Source: Hyphomicrobium sp. (GTDB taxonomy: Bacteria > Pseudomonadota > Alphaproteobacteria > Rhizobiales > Hyphomicrobiaceae). From it: DNA of 64,000 bases. Where the stretch lies: contig NZ_WBUE01000001.1 of the NCBI RefSeq assembly GCF_009026145.1, positions 62,001 through 126,000 of the forward strand. The letters run 5' to 3'. The notes below the pieces were generated by a model that was not told where the DNA came from, did not search any database, and was given only the letters and a program-made list of their open reading frames with translations. A program made the position numbers and the translations under genes. Positions 46,555 to 56,554 of this stretch are shown one piece after another (the stretch's first letter is position 1; every line of letters begins with the position of its first letter).

Positions 46555-47904
46555 ATGACGAAGTCGATCGCTTATATTGGGCGCGCCGCTCTCACCGTGT
46601 GCGCCGCTGCCGCCGTCCTGGGACAGGCCGGGAACGCGTCAGCGCTTTCGCTGGACATCAAGGACATCACCGAGCTGCGCCTGGAACGCAAGCGGGCGAA
46701 TTCGGACGGCAATCTGCCGCTTCCCGGCACGCCGGACCTGAAGCGGCTCGAGGCTCGCCTCGCCGAGCAGAACGTCGCGTCCGACGCGCCGGTCTTCATC
46801 CGCGTGTTCAAGGCTGAATCCGAGATGGAGGTGTGGACGGGCGACGAGGACGGAAACTACTCGCTCTTCGCCACCTACCCGATCTGCTACTGGTCGGGCA
46901 CGCTTGGGCCGAAGCTGAAGGAGGGCGACAAGCAGGCGCCCGAGGGCTTCTACACCGTCACGATGGAGCAGAGCTTCCACACCGGAACCCGCTGGCCCAA
47001 GTCGCTCAACATCGGCTACCCGAACCCGTTCGACAAGGTCAACCTGCGCTCGGGCTCGCACATCCTCATCCACGGCGGCTGCGCGTCGATCGGCTGCTTC
47101 GCCATGACCAACGCCGTCAGCCTCGAAGTCCACAAACTCGCGACCAACGCCCTGGAAGCCGGCCAGCCGAACATTCCGGTGCATGTGTTTCCCTTTCGCA
47201 TGACGGAAGGCAACCTCGCCAAGTACGAAGCTCCGCAGTGGCACGGCTTCTGGCAGAACCTGAAGGAAGGCTACGACCTCTTCGAGCGCACCCGGCGTCC
47301 GCCGCGCGTCAGCGTATGCGGCACACGCTACGGCTTCGCTCCCGCCAGCCGTCTCGAGGGATTCAACCCTGGCCCGATCGAGGTGTGTCCGGAAACGGCA
47401 CAGGTGATCGCCGATCTTTCCAGCATCAACAAGCGGGTCGCCGAGCAGCCGAAGATCGAGCCGCAGACGGCGGAGATCAAGACCGCGTCGATCGCCGGCA
47501 CGGCCTCCTATTTGGGGGGACCGGCGGCGGCCGCGATAATCGTCAACAAGCTGGGCGAAAACTTCGAGAAGCAGGTTGCGCCGCAGACGCAGCGCCCGGG
47601 TGTCAGCCAGACGCTGACGCGCCCGCTGCCGTGCTCGCTCGCCTTGGCGAGCTGCCGCAAATACGCAGCGCTGCGCGAGCAGCTCGCCCACAAGGCGACG
47701 CTCAAGATCGAGGAACCCGAGCGCGAGAAGGCGCGCGCACCGAAGAAGATGAAGAAATCCACGAGCAAGAGCGCGAAGAAGAGCAAGAAGCGCAGCCGTC
47801 GTGAGCACAGCGAGTACCGCGGCGAGGCGCGCGTCCATCGCGAAGCGCGCCACACCGAAGACGATCGCAAATGGCGCGAGTTCCGCAGCTCGCGCTACGA
47901 ATAG
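46555..47904 (+). CDS. L,D-transpeptidase (YafK-type) with Lys-rich tail, third of three
   Basis: 449 residues with a signal peptide (cut after NASA). The catalytic domain (APVFIRVFKAESEMEVW, YPICYWSGTLGPKLKEGDKQ, IHGGCASIGCFAMTN; H173, C181) is the same type as the two upstream genes. It carries a C-terminal tail of about 180 residues ending in a very Lys/Arg-rich stretch (KKMKKSTSKSAKKSKKRSRR). The ATG at 46555 gives the signal peptide; an ATG at 46498 is also in frame. The tail may bind anionic wall or membrane polymers. Confidence 0.87.
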   Translation: MTKSIAYIGRAALTVCAAAAVLGQAGNASALSLDIKDITELRLERKRANSDGNLPLPGTPDLKRLEARLAEQNVASDAPVFIRVFKAESEMEVWTGDEDGNYSLFATYPICYWSGTLGPKLKEGDKQAPEGFYTVTMEQSFHTGTRWPKSLNIGYPNPFDKVNLRSGSHILIHGGCASIGCFAMTNAVSLEVHKLATNALEAGQPNIPVHVFPFRMTEGNLAKYEAPQWHGFWQNLKEGYDLFERTRRPPRVSVCGTRYGFAPASRLEGFNPGPIEVCPETAQVIADLSSINKRVAEQPKIEPQTAEIKTASIAGTASYLGGPAAAAIIVNKLGENFEKQVAPQTQRPGVSQTLTRPLPCSLALASCRKYAALREQLAHKATLKIEEPEREKARAPKKMKKSTSKSAKKSKKRSRREHSEYRGEARVHREARHTEDDRKWREFRSSRYE

Positions 47905-48011
47905 TGCGGTAGCGCCCGGCGGCCGAAGACGGCTCCGGGCCGCTCGCTTGCGGATGCTTCCCGCTGCATGTCATACACGCTTCGGCAATCGACAATCAGC
48001 GGGTCTTCGAC

Positions 48012-48596
48012 ATGTTGCGCACCATCCCCCGGCAAACCGAGCGTCTGATCGAAACGGCAATCTTCGCCAGCCGGTGGATATTGGCGCCGTTCTATCTCGG
48101 CCTCGCGCTGTCGCTGTTCGTGCTGCTCATCAAATTCGTCTTTGAGCTGGTGCACATCGCGGAGACGGCATTTAGCGCCACGGAATCGCAGGTCATCCTC
48201 GGGCTGCTGGCGCTCGTCGATCTCGCCCTGACGGGGTCGCTGGTCGTCATCGTGATCTTCTCGGGCTACGAGAACTTCGTCTCCAAGATCGATCACACCG
48301 GCCACCGCGACTGGCCCGAGTGGATGGGCACCATCGATTTCACGGCTCTCAAGATCAAGCTGCTGGGGTCGATCGTCGCCATCTCGGCCATCCAGCTGCT
48401 GAAGCAGTTCATGTCGATCAGCACCGTGTCCGACCGCGACCTCTTCTGGCTGGTCATCATTCACGTCGTGTTCGTCATCTCCAGCGTGCTGCTCGCCCTG
48501 TCGGATCGCATCTCGGCCAGCAACCACGCACCGGCCGAAGCGGTGCCGACGCCGGCGGTGCCCGCCAGCCAGGTCAGCGCCAAGAAACACGCCTAG
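48012..48596 (+). CDS. YqhA/UPF0114 family membrane protein
   Basis: Inner-membrane protein of 194 residues with about four helices, TIGR00645/UPF0114 type. FASRWILAPFYLGLALSLFV and IFSGYENFVSKIDHTG are diagnostic. Function unknown. The Ala/Pro-rich C-terminus is extra. It follows the third L,D-transpeptidase by 107 nt on the same strand. Confidence 0.92.
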   Translation: MLRTIPRQTERLIETAIFASRWILAPFYLGLALSLFVLLIKFVFELVHIAETAFSATESQVILGLLALVDLALTGSLVVIVIFSGYENFVSKIDHTGHRDWPEWMGTIDFTALKIKLLGSIVAISAIQLLKQFMSISTVSDRDLFWLVIIHVVFVISSVLLALSDRISASNHAPAEAVPTPAVPASQVSAKKHA

Positions 48597-48611
48597 CCGC
48601 GGCGCGGTGCC

Positions 48612-49724
48612 GTGAACCGCATCGTCATCGTCGGCGGCTACGGCGCGTTCGGGGCGCGCGTGGCCGAGCGCCTGGCGCGCGAGCCGCATCTCGAGATCGT
48701 CATCGCCGGACGCGCGGCCGACAAGGCGCACGCACACGCATCGGCGCTCGCCGCTACGGCGCGTGCACGCCTCGAGTATGCGGCGCTCGACGCAACGCGC
48801 GCGGATGCCGCCGTGATAGCGGCGCTGGCTCCGGCCGTGCTGATCAACGCCTCCGGGCCATTCCAAACACAGGACTACCACTTGGCGCGCGCCTGCATCG
48901 CGACAGGCTGCCACTACATCGATCTCGCCGATGCACGCCCCTTCGTCACCGGCATCGCCATCCTCGATGCGCCGGCGCGGGCGGCGAACGTCACCGTCGT
49001 CAGCGGCGCCAGCTCGGTGCCCGGCCTGTCGTCGGCAGCCGTGCGCCACATGGCGGAGAGGCTCGCCCGGCTCGAAGAAGTGCACATCGGCATCTCGCCC
49101 GGCAACAGCTTCGATCCGGGCGTCGCCACGGCGGCGTCCATCATCGGTGCCGCCGGCAAGCCGATCCTCGTTTGGTCGCAAGGGCGATGGATCACGACCT
49201 ACGGCTGGCAGCGCCTCCACCGTCATCGCTTCCCGGAGATCGGCGCGCGCTGGATGAGCGACGTCGAGGTTCCCGACCTCGATCTGCTACCGCTCAACTA
49301 TCCGCAGCTGACGACGGCGCGCTTCTCGGCCGGGTTGGAGGTCGGCTTGTTTCACCTGGGGCTGTGGGCGGCATCGTGGCTGGTGCGCGCCAAGCTCGTG
49401 CGCGATCTGAGCCCGCTCGCACCTGCCTTGCTCGCCGCCAAGCGGCGCTTGTCGATGCTCGGCAGCGACGCGGGCGGCATGTTCGTGCGCATCCTCGGCC
49501 GCAACGGCCAGCGCGAGCGCCGCACGCTCACCTGGCACCTGATCGCGCGCAGCGGCGATGGCCCCTACGTGCCGGCCATGGCGTCGGTGATCCTCACCAA
49601 GCGGTTGGTCGCCGGGGAAGGGCCTCCACCCGGCGCCATGCCATGCTTCGGACTGTTCGCGCTTTCAGATTTCGCAGCCGAGGTCGCCGACCTCGACATC
49701 ACCTGCACGCTCGAGCGCGACTGA
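48612..49724 (+). CDS. Saccharopine dehydrogenase-like NAD(P)-binding protein
   Basis: Protein of 370 residues. IVIVGGYGAFGARVAERLA is a Rossmann nucleotide site; INASGPFQTQDYHLARACIA and GCHYIDLADARPFV match the saccharopine dehydrogenase-like family seen in many alphaproteobacteria. Substrate unknown. GTG start at 48612, 15 nt after the YqhA-like gene. It converges on secA. Confidence 0.85.
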   Translation: MNRIVIVGGYGAFGARVAERLAREPHLEIVIAGRAADKAHAHASALAATARARLEYAALDATRADAAVIAALAPAVLINASGPFQTQDYHLARACIATGCHYIDLADARPFVTGIAILDAPARAANVTVVSGASSVPGLSSAAVRHMAERLARLEEVHIGISPGNSFDPGVATAASIIGAAGKPILVWSQGRWITTYGWQRLHRHRFPEIGARWMSDVEVPDLDLLPLNYPQLTTARFSAGLEVGLFHLGLWAASWLVRAKLVRDLSPLAPALLAAKRRLSMLGSDAGGMFVRILGRNGQRERRTLTWHLIARSGDGPYVPAMASVILTKRLVAGEGPPPGAMPCFGLFALSDFAAEVADLDITCTLERD

Positions 49725-49740
49725 CGTCTTCCTAGTCGGA

Positions 49741-52700
49741 TCAGTCGGCCCTGCCGTGGCAGTGCTTGTACTTCTTGCCGGAGCCGCACGGGCACGGCGC
49801 GTTACGGGCGACGCGGCCCCAGGTCGCGGGATCGGACGGATCGAGCGAGGTCGTGCTCTTGCGCGTCTGCAGCGGCGGACGCCGGTCGGGCGCGCCGCCC
49901 ACGGGCCCGCGCACTTCCGCCGCGATGGCCGCGTCCGCCATCGCCAGCTCATCCATGCCCGAGAACGGATCGATGTGCGAGGCGTGCATTTCCGGCAGCT
50001 CGATTTGCTGCATGTCGGGCCGCGCCTCGGGCGAAGCCAGCTCGACGTGCATGAGCTGGCCGGTGACCGCCTCGCGCAGGTTGCCAAGCATCGCTTCGAA
50101 CAGCACGAACGCCTCGCTCTTGTACTCGTTGAGCGGGTCGCGCTGGCCATAGGCGCGGAAGCCGATCACCTGCCGCAGGTGCTCCAGCGTGACGAGATGC
50201 TCGCGCCACAGGTGGTCGAGCGTCTGCAACAGCACCATCTTCTCGATCTGGCGGAAATTGCCGTCGCCCAGCTCCTTCGCCTTGCGCTCGGCCTTGTCGT
50301 CGACCTCCTTGAGGATACGCTCGGTGATCTCCTGGTCGGCAATGCCTTCCTCGGCCGCCCACTCCTCGATCGGCAGGTCGATGCCGAACACGCCGTTGAT
50401 CGCCTCACGCAACGCCGGCGTGTTCCATTGCTCGGCATAGGCAGTCTCAGGGATGTTCTGGCGCACCAGCTCCTGCACGAGCTGGTGGCGCAGATCCTTC
50501 ACCGTCTCGGAGACGTCCTCCTCACCCATGATGTCGAGCCGCTGCTCGAAGATGACCTTGCGCTGGTCGTTCATCACGTCGTCGTATTTGAGGATCTGCT
50601 TGCGGATGTCGAAGTTGCGCGCCTCGACCTTCTTCTGCGCCATCTCCAGCGACTTGTTCATCCACGGATGGGTGATCGCCTCGCCTTCCTGCAGGCCGAG
50701 CGTCTTCAACACGCTGTCCATGCGGTTGGAGCCGAAGATGCGCATCAAATCGTCTTCGAGCGACAGGTAGAACTTGGAGCGGCCGGGATCGCCCTGACGG
50801 CCGGAGCGGCCGCGCAGCTGGTTGTCGATGCGGCGGCTCTCATGGCGCTCGGTGGCCAGCACGTAGAGACCGCCGGCCTCCAGCGCCTGCTGCTTCTTCT
50901 CGGCCACGTCTGCCCACAGCCGCTCCTTGGTCTTGGCGATCTCCCGCTCGTCGGGCTCGCGGCCCGCGTCGCGCTCGGCGGCGATCCACTCCTTGAGGCG
51001 GGCTTCGGCGTTGCCGCCGAGCTGAATGTCGGTGCCGCGGCCGGCCATGTTGGTGGCAATGGTCACCGCGCCCGGAACACCCGCCTGGGCGACGATGCCG
51101 GCTTCCTGCTCGTGGTAGCGGGCATTGAGGACCTGATGCGGGATGGGATCTGTATTGGCCTTGGTGCGCGAGCCGATCTCGACCAGATACGAGCCCATGT
51201 CGGCGAGGTAGTCCTTGAGCTCCTGCTCCTTGCCGGCCTTGAGCTTGTCGGAGAGGGCAAGCGCACTGCGCCCGAGCTCCTGGATGTACTTCTTGTCTTT
51301 GAGCAGCGCCGACAGCTGCTCGGACTTCTCGATCGACACGGTGCCGACGAGAATTGGCTGCCCGCGCCGGCGGCAGTCGGCGATCGTCTGCACGATGGCT
51401 GCGTATTTCTCCTTCGCCGTGCGGTAGATCTCGTCGTCCTCGTCGGCGCGGGCGACGGCGACGTTGGTCGGAATCTCGACCACGTCGAGGCCGTAGATGT
51501 CGAGGAACTCGCTCGCCTCGGTGGAGGCGGTACCGGTCATGCCGGCCAGCTTCTTGTAGAGGCGGAAGTAGTTCTGGAAGGTGATCGAGGCCAGCGTCTG
51601 GTTCTCGGGCTGGATCTCGACATGCTCCTTGGCCTCGAGCGCCTGGTGCAGGCCTTCGGAATAGCGCCGGCCCGGCATCATGCGGCCGGTGAACTCGTCG
51701 ATGATGACGACTTGGCCCCCTTTGACGATGTAGTCGCGGTCGCGCTGGAACAGCTTGTGCGCCTTGAGGGCCGAGTTGACGTGGTGGACGAGCGAGACGT
51801 TCTCGATGTCGTAGAGCGAGCCCTTGAGGACACCTTGGCTTTCGAGCAGTTGCTCCATGCGCTCGTTGCCGAATTCCGTGAGCGACACTTGGCGCTGCTT
51901 CTCGTCGAGCTCAAGCAGACCCTCGGTCTTCAGCAGCTCCTTGGCCTTGTCCGGGCCGTTGTCCGCCTCGATCTCCCTCTCGATCTTGGCGTGCTCCGCT
52001 ACGAGGCCCTTCATCAGTTCATCGACGGCCTGATAAAGATCGGCGCGATCCTCGAGCGGACCGGAGATGATGAGCGGCGTGCGCGCCTCGTCGATGAGGA
52101 TCGAGTCCACCTCGTCGACGATGGCGTACGAGTGGCCGCGCTGGACCATCTCGTCCTTGTCCATCTTCATGTTGTCGCGCAGGTAGTCGAATCCCAACTC
52201 GTTGTTGGTGCCGTAGGTGACGTCGCAGGCGTACGCCGCCTTGCGCTGTTCATCGTCGAGACCGTGCACGATGGTGCCCACGGTAAGGCCGAGGAACTTG
52301 TAGATGGCACCCATCCACTCGGCATCGCGCGTAGCCAGATAGTCGTTGACGGTGACGACATGCACGCCCTTGCCGGCGAGCGCGTTGAGGTAAACGGGAA
52401 GCGTGGCGACCAGCGTCTTGCCTTCGCCGGTCTTCATCTCGGCGATCTTGCCCTCGTGCAGCACCATGCCGCCAATGAGCTGCACGTCGAAATGGCGCTG
52501 CCCGAGCGTGCGCTTGGCGGCCTCGCGCACCGTCGCGAAGGCAGGGACGAGAAGGTCGTCGAGGGTCGCGCCTTCGCGCAGCTGACGCCGGAAATTCTCC
52601 GTGCGCATCTTCAGCTCGCCATCGGTGAGCCGCGCAACATCCTCCTCGAGGGCGTTGATCGCCTCGACGCGCGGCTGATAGCCCCTGACGCGGCGCTCGT

Positions 52701-52749
52701 TGGATGAGCCGAAAATCTTCGCCGCGAATCCGCCGATCGTCGAAAGCAT
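49741..52749 (-). CDS. secA: Preprotein translocase ATPase SecA
   Basis: Motor ATPase that drives unfolded proteins through SecYEG. 1002 residues. Walker A MKTGEGKT is at residues 105-112, [19 protein letters not shown] is the DEAD region, and [19 protein letters not shown] and [20 protein letters not shown] form the second ATPase domain. A C-terminal zinc motif [14 protein letters not shown] binds SecB and ribosomes. A long plus-strand frame on the other strand is a coding shadow. Divergent from the parvulin gene. Confidence 0.97.
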   Translation of the reverse strand: MLSTIGGFAAKIFGSSNERRVRGYQPRVEAINALEEDVARLTDGELKMRTENFRRQLREGATLDDLLVPAFATVREAAKRTLGQRHFDVQLIGGMVLHEGKIAEMKTGEGKTLVATLPVYLNALAGKGVHVVTVNDYLATRDAEWMGAIYKFLGLTVGTIVHGLDDEQRKAAYACDVTYGTNNELGFDYLRDNMKMDKDEMVQRGHSYAIVDEVDSILIDEARTPLIISGPLEDRADLYQAVDELMKGLVAEHAKIEREIEADNGPDKAKELLKTEGLLELDEKQRQVSLTEFGNERMEQLLESQGVLKGSLYDIENVSLVHHVNSALKAHKLFQRDRDYIVKGGQVVIIDEFTGRMMPGRRYSEGLHQALEAKEHVEIQPENQTLASITFQNYFRLYKKLAGMTGTASTEASEFLDIYGLDVVEIPTNVAVARADEDDEIYRTAKEKYAAIVQTIADCRRRGQPILVGTVSIEKSEQLSALLKDKKYIQELGRSALALSDKLKAGKEQELKDYLADMGSYLVEIGSRTKANTDPIPHQVLNARYHEQEAGIVAQAGVPGAVTIATNMAGRGTDIQLGGNAEARLKEWIAAERDAGREPDEREIAKTKERLWADVAEKKQQALEAGGLYVLATERHESRRIDNQLRGRSGRQGDPGRSKFYLSLEDDLMRIFGSNRMDSVLKTLGLQEGEAITHPWMNKSLEMAQKKVEARNFDIRKQILKYDDVMNDQRKVIFEQRLDIMGEEDVSETVKDLRHQLVQELVRQNIPETAYAEQWNTPALREAINGVFGIDLPIEEWAAEEGIADQEITERILKEVDDKAERKAKELGDGNFRQIEKMVLLQTLDHLWREHLVTLEHLRQVIGFRAYGQRDPLNEYKSEAFVLFEAMLGNLREAVTGQLMHVELASPEARPDMQQIELPEMHASHIDPFSGMDELAMADAAIAAEVRGPVGGAPDRRPPLQTRKSTTSLDPSDPATWGRVARNAPCPCGSGKKYKHCHGRAD

Positions 52750-53159
52750 TCGAAGTGTTCCCTAAAATCCGGGCTGGTGCCGGGAGGTAGTGGCATGGCG
52801 TTGCGGATAGATCTGCCCGCGCCGGGAAGCCGTCATGATCGCCGAGATTGACAGGACCCCGCATGCAGCAGACGGCCGTGATGTGCGCTACAAGCGCCTA
52901 AGGTGCAAGAAGTTCGGCCGCGGGGGAGAGATAAGGACCGCACCATAGGCTTGTCAACGCATTGGAAACCCTTCCACGGCCCGCTGAAACGGCGAAGAAA
53001 CGGCCCCCAACTCTCCAATTCTTAACTTGGCAGCCACTGGCGGCCCCACTATCCATGGGCCCGCAGCCGGCCGGCTGCGCCGTTTCCAGTTGCGCCAGCG
53101 CGCAAACCCGCGGGTGTCCGTCACCTCTCTTCCGCCCGCCAAACAATCAGAGATCGAGC
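52750..53159. other. Intergenic region between secA and the parvulin gene
   Basis: About 410 bp between divergent genes. It must hold the promoters of both. I see no clear terminator, repeat or RNA gene. An in-frame extension of the parvulin gene to 52962 lacks protein-like sequence and is not used. Confidence 0.5.
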
Positions 53160-54131
53160 ATGCATCGAGTTGTTCCGAAAATGCGCGCCCTTGCGGGCTT
53201 CGCCCTCCTCGCCGCTATCGCCTTTGCGGTGGACGGCACCTTCGCCGTCGCGCAGGACGCCGCCGGCGACAAGGTCGTCGCTACGGTGGATGGGAAAGCC
53301 ATCACCGAAGGCGACATGAAGCTCGCCGAAGGCGAGATCGGCTCCGAACTCGGCCAGCTACCGGCGGACGTAAGGCGCCGTGCGCTCGCCGAGTACCTCA
53401 TCGACAACCAGCTGTTCGCCAACGCCGCCGAGGCCGCCAAGCTCGGCGATACGCCGGAATTCCAAAAGTACATGGCCTACCTGCGCCAGCGCGCGCTGCG
53501 TGAGCAGTTCTTCGAGAAGACGTTGAAGGGCAGCGTCAGCGAGGACGAAGCAAAGAAAATCTACAACGAGCGCGTCGCACAGATGAAGCCGGAGACGGAA
53601 TTCGCCGCCCGCCACATCCTCGTCGCCGACGAGGCGAAGGCCAAGGAGCTGCGCGCCAAGATCGCCGCCGGCGAAGATTTTGCGAAGCTGGCCGGCGAGA
53701 ACTCGACCGATCCCGTCTCCAAAAAGGACGGCGGCTTCCTAGGCTATTTCGGCATGGGGCAGATGGTACCGGAGTTCGAGGCCCAGGTCGCCAAAATGCA
53801 GAAGGGCGAGCTGTCGGAGCCGGTGAAGACCGCGTACGGCTGGCACATCATCAAGCTCGAGGATCGGCGCCAGAAGCAACCGCCGACGTTCGAGCAGGTG
53901 AAGGACACGATCATGAACTCCCTCGCCGTGCGCAAGGCGCAGGAGAAATCCGCCGAGCTGCGCGGCAAGGCCAAGGTCGACTATGTCGACGCCGACATCA
54001 AGAAGATGGTCGAGGAGCAGCAGAAGAAGCAGGCGGAAGCCATGGAGGCAGCCAAGAAGGCGGCCGAGCAGGGCGCCCAGCCAGCCCCGGGTGCAGCGGC
54101 GCCGGCAACGCCGCCCGCCGCCAAGCCCTAA
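53160..54131 (+). CDS. Periplasmic parvulin-type peptidyl-prolyl isomerase
   Basis: Foldase of 323 residues with a signal peptide (cut after FAVAQ). It has an N-terminal SurA/PpiD-like helical region and one parvulin domain (EFAARHILVADEAKAKELRA, STDPVSKKDGGFLGYFGMGQ, TAYGWHIIKLEDRR). The C-terminal 70 residues are Lys/Glu then Ala/Pro-rich. Likely helps fold periplasmic or outer-membrane proteins, and sits divergent from secA in a conserved alphaproteobacterial order. The ATG at 53160 gives the signal peptide. Confidence 0.92.
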   Translation: MHRVVPKMRALAGFALLAAIAFAVDGTFAVAQDAAGDKVVATVDGKAITEGDMKLAEGEIGSELGQLPADVRRRALAEYLIDNQLFANAAEAAKLGDTPEFQKYMAYLRQRALREQFFEKTLKGSVSEDEAKKIYNERVAQMKPETEFAARHILVADEAKAKELRAKIAAGEDFAKLAGENSTDPVSKKDGGFLGYFGMGQMVPEFEAQVAKMQKGELSEPVKTAYGWHIIKLEDRRQKQPPTFEQVKDTIMNSLAVRKAQEKSAELRGKAKVDYVDADIKKMVEEQQKKQAEAMEAAKKAAEQGAQPAPGAAAPATPPAAKP

Positions 54132-54230
54132 CGGCGAACAATCTGCAACGCATCTCCATCGGGCCGCTTGCTCCAGGCGGCCCGATCTGTTTCCTCATGG
54201 CGGAATTTGCCACCGCGCCGGAGCCGACCC

Positions 54231-55478
54231 ATGGGCAAATCCGCCCCCGCCTCGCCTTTCGCCCCCGCCTCGCTGCCTGACGTGCCGCAGGTGCCGGGTG
54301 TGCGCTTTGCCACCGCCGAGGCCGGCATCCGCTATAAGGGCCGCACCGACCTCTTGCTCGCGGCTTTCACACCCGGCACCGAGGTCGCCGGCGTGCTGAC
54401 GCGCTCGAAGACACGCTCGGCACCGGTCGATTGGTGCGCCATCGGGCTGCGCGAAGGCAAGGCGCGGGCGCTCGTCGTCAACTCCGGCAATGCCAATGCC
54501 TTCACCGGCAAGAAGGGCCTCGAGGCCGTGGTCATCACCGCCGATGCCGCGGCCGCCGCGGTCGGCTGCGCCCCGGGCGAGGTGTTCATCGCCTCCACCG
54601 GCGTCATCGGCGAACCGCTCGAAGCCGGCAAGTTCGCGCACCTGCTCGGAAGGCTCGCCGGCGAGGCGAAACCCGACGCCTGGCATGCCGCGGCGCGCGC
54701 CGTGATGACCACCGACACCTTCCCGAAGCTCGCCACCCGCACCGCCACGATCGACGGCTGCGAGGTAGTGATCAACGGCTTCTGCAAGGGCGCAGGCATG
54801 ATCCAGCCGGACATGGCGACGATGCTGTGCTTCGTCTTCACCGATGCTCCCATCGCCGCCGTGGCGCTGCAGCCCTTAGTCGCCGACAGTGCCGACCGCA
54901 CCTTCAACTGCGTGACCATCGACGGCGATACATCGACCAGCGACACGCTGCTCGTGTTCGCGACCGGCGTAGCGGAAGAGCGTGGCTGCCCGCGCATCAC
55001 CGATCCTACCGACCCGCGGCTTGCCGACTTCGCGGCCGCGCTGCACAGCCTCTTGCGTGAGCTGGCAATCCTCGTCGCCAAGGACGGCGAGGGCATCACC
55101 AAATTCGTCACCGTCGAGGTGGAAGGCGCCGAGGACGACCGCGCGGCGCGCCGCATCGGCTTGTCGATCGGCAACTCGCCGCTCGTCAAGACGGCAATCG
55201 CCGGTGGCGACGCCAACTGGGGGCGCGTGGTGATGGCGGTGGGCAAGTCCGGCGAAGCCGCCGACCGCGACAAGCTGTCGATCCGCTTCGGCGACATTCT
55301 CGTCGCGCAGGAAGGGGAGCGGGCGCCGAGCTACAAAGAGGAAGAGGTCGCGCGCTATATGCAGCGATCCGAAATTACCGTGCGCGTCGACCTCGGCATC
55401 GGCGATGGACGGGCGACGATCTGGACCTGCGATCTGACGCACGGCTATATCGACATCAACGCCGACTATCGAAGCTGA
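54231..55478 (+). CDS. argJ: Bifunctional glutamate N-acetyltransferase / amino-acid acetyltransferase
   Basis: Ornithine acetyltransferase of the cyclic arginine pathway, 415 residues, made as a precursor that cuts itself at a threonine. [20 protein letters not shown] and [20 protein letters not shown] are diagnostic; T197 in MATML is the autoprocessing and catalytic residue. A frame upstream to 54168 is open but the ATG at 54231 fits the family. It follows the parvulin gene. Confidence 0.96.
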   Translation: MGKSAPASPFAPASLPDVPQVPGVRFATAEAGIRYKGRTDLLLAAFTPGTEVAGVLTRSKTRSAPVDWCAIGLREGKARALVVNSGNANAFTGKKGLEAVVITADAAAAAVGCAPGEVFIASTGVIGEPLEAGKFAHLLGRLAGEAKPDAWHAAARAVMTTDTFPKLATRTATIDGCEVVINGFCKGAGMIQPDMATMLCFVFTDAPIAAVALQPLVADSADRTFNCVTIDGDTSTSDTLLVFATGVAEERGCPRITDPTDPRLADFAAALHSLLRELAILVAKDGEGITKFVTVEVEGAEDDRAARRIGLSIGNSPLVKTAIAGGDANWGRVVMAVGKSGEAADRDKLSIRFGDILVAQEGERAPSYKEEEVARYMQRSEITVRVDLGIGDGRATIWTCDLTHGYIDINADYRS

Positions 55479-55491
55479 GCGAGTGAGACCT

Positions 55492-56148
55492 ATGGACCCC
55501 ACATTCTGGCGCGAGCGCTGGCGGAACCAGGAAATCGGATTCCATCAGCCGGACTTTCACGCGCTTCTGCAGGAGCATTGGCCGCGGCTGGCGCTCCCCC
55601 AAGGCTCGCCGGTATTCGTGCCACTGTGCGGCAAGAGCCTCGACATGGTGTGGCTGGCGCAGCAAGGCCACCGGGTCATCGGCGCGGAGCTGAGCGAGCT
55701 GGCCGTCGACAGCTTCTTTTCCGAGCGCGGCCTCGCGCCCGCGATGCGGCAGGCGGGTGGCTTCACCATCAAGTCGGCGGGACCGTACGAGCTTTGGTGC
55801 GGCGACGTGTTCGAGATGCCGCGCGAGGCTGCCGGCGACGTTGCCGGCGTTTACGACCGCGCCGCACTCATCGCCTTGCCTCCCCCGCTGCAGGGGCGCT
55901 ATGCGACGAAGCTCAAAGAGATCGTACCGGCAGCTGCGCCCATCCTGCTCGTCACGCTCGACTATGACCAATCGCAAATGTCTGGACCGCCCTTCGCCAC
56001 CCCGCGCCGGCAGGTGCACGATCTGTTTGCCGACGATTATGCGTGCACCGAGCTCGCATCCCGCCAGGTGCTCGAGGGCCATCCGCACTTCAAGCAGCGC
56101 GGGCTGACCGCGCTCGAAGAATGCGCCTTCCTGTTGCGCCGGAAATAG
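55492..56148 (+). CDS. tpm: Thiopurine S-methyltransferase (TPMT) family protein
   Basis: SAM-dependent methyltransferase of 218 residues. MDPTFWRERWRNQEIGFHQP, VFVPLCGKSLDMVWLAQQGH and IGAELSELAVDSFF are typical of bacterial Tpm, which methylates thiols and oxidised selenium or tellurium. Natural substrate here unknown. The ATG at 55492 is preferred to the GTG at 55483; it starts the same way as other bacterial TPMTs. It converges with a His-tailed peptide gene across a strong hairpin. Confidence 0.9.
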   Translation: MDPTFWRERWRNQEIGFHQPDFHALLQEHWPRLALPQGSPVFVPLCGKSLDMVWLAQQGHRVIGAELSELAVDSFFSERGLAPAMRQAGGFTIKSAGPYELWCGDVFEMPREAAGDVAGVYDRAALIALPPPLQGRYATKLKEIVPAAAPILLVTLDYDQSQMSGPPFATPRRQVHDLFADDYACTELASRQVLEGHPHFKQRGLTALEECAFLLRRK

Positions 56149-56157
56149 AAGCAAGCG

Positions 56158-56202
56158 CTCACCCGCCCGCGCTGAGGTGCAAGTGCAGCGCGGTCGGGTG
56201 AG
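56158..56202. terminator. Strong hairpin between convergent genes
   Basis: Two perfect 8-bp blocks (CTCACCCG/CGGGTGAG and CCGCGCTG/CAGCGCGG) separated by one C-T mismatch, with an 11-nt loop. It lies between the stops of tpm and the His-tailed peptide gene. T-runs on both sides are weak, so it may be a bidirectional terminator or 3' end stabiliser. Confidence 0.5.
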
Positions 56203-56220
56203 GCGCCAAGAAAAAGCGGC

Positions 56221-56412
56221 TTAGTGGTGATGGTGGCGGTGGCGGGGGCGGCAAACCTGGACCCACTTCGTCCGGCGCTTGCCCCACTTCCACACGGTCT
56301 TCTTGACCATGTGGCAACGGTAGCCGTCACGCGGACCGGCTTCCGCCGGGGTTGGGGCCGCAGCCATGGCGAGGGGAGCCGCCAGCAATGCCATTGCAAC
56401 AAAATACTTCAT
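56221..56412 (-). CDS. Secreted peptide with His tail, 63 aa
   Basis: Small exported protein. Signal peptide MKYFVAMALLAAPLAMAAAP (cut after AEA), then a body with two cysteines (YRCHMVKKTVWKWGKRRTKW, VQVCRPRHRHHHH) and a final His cluster. The two cysteines may form a disulfide, and the His tail can bind metal ions. GAGGAG precedes three ATGs; the third (56412) has the best spacing. Compare the His/Trp-rich peptide at 36379-36624. Function unknown. Confidence 0.7.
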   Translation of the reverse strand: MKYFVAMALLAAPLAMAAAPTPAEAGPRDGYRCHMVKKTVWKWGKRRTKWVQVCRPRHRHHHH

Positions 56413-56554
56413 CATCATCTCCTCAATCTCACTCTTCGCTGCGTCAGGTTCCGTTGCGTTCGGCACTCTGCGCCAGCAAAGAGTGGAACGGCGACGCCGC
56501 GCGCGCTCCGTCGGCCGCCACGCAATTTCCATAATTTCGCAGCCCCGAGGCTCC

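Noticed and set aside
49756-52707. Very long plus-strand open frame (983 codons) opposite secA
   Set aside because: It is the mirror of a GC-rich coding gene; the sequence is low-complexity and matches no family, while secA on the minus strand is unmistakable.
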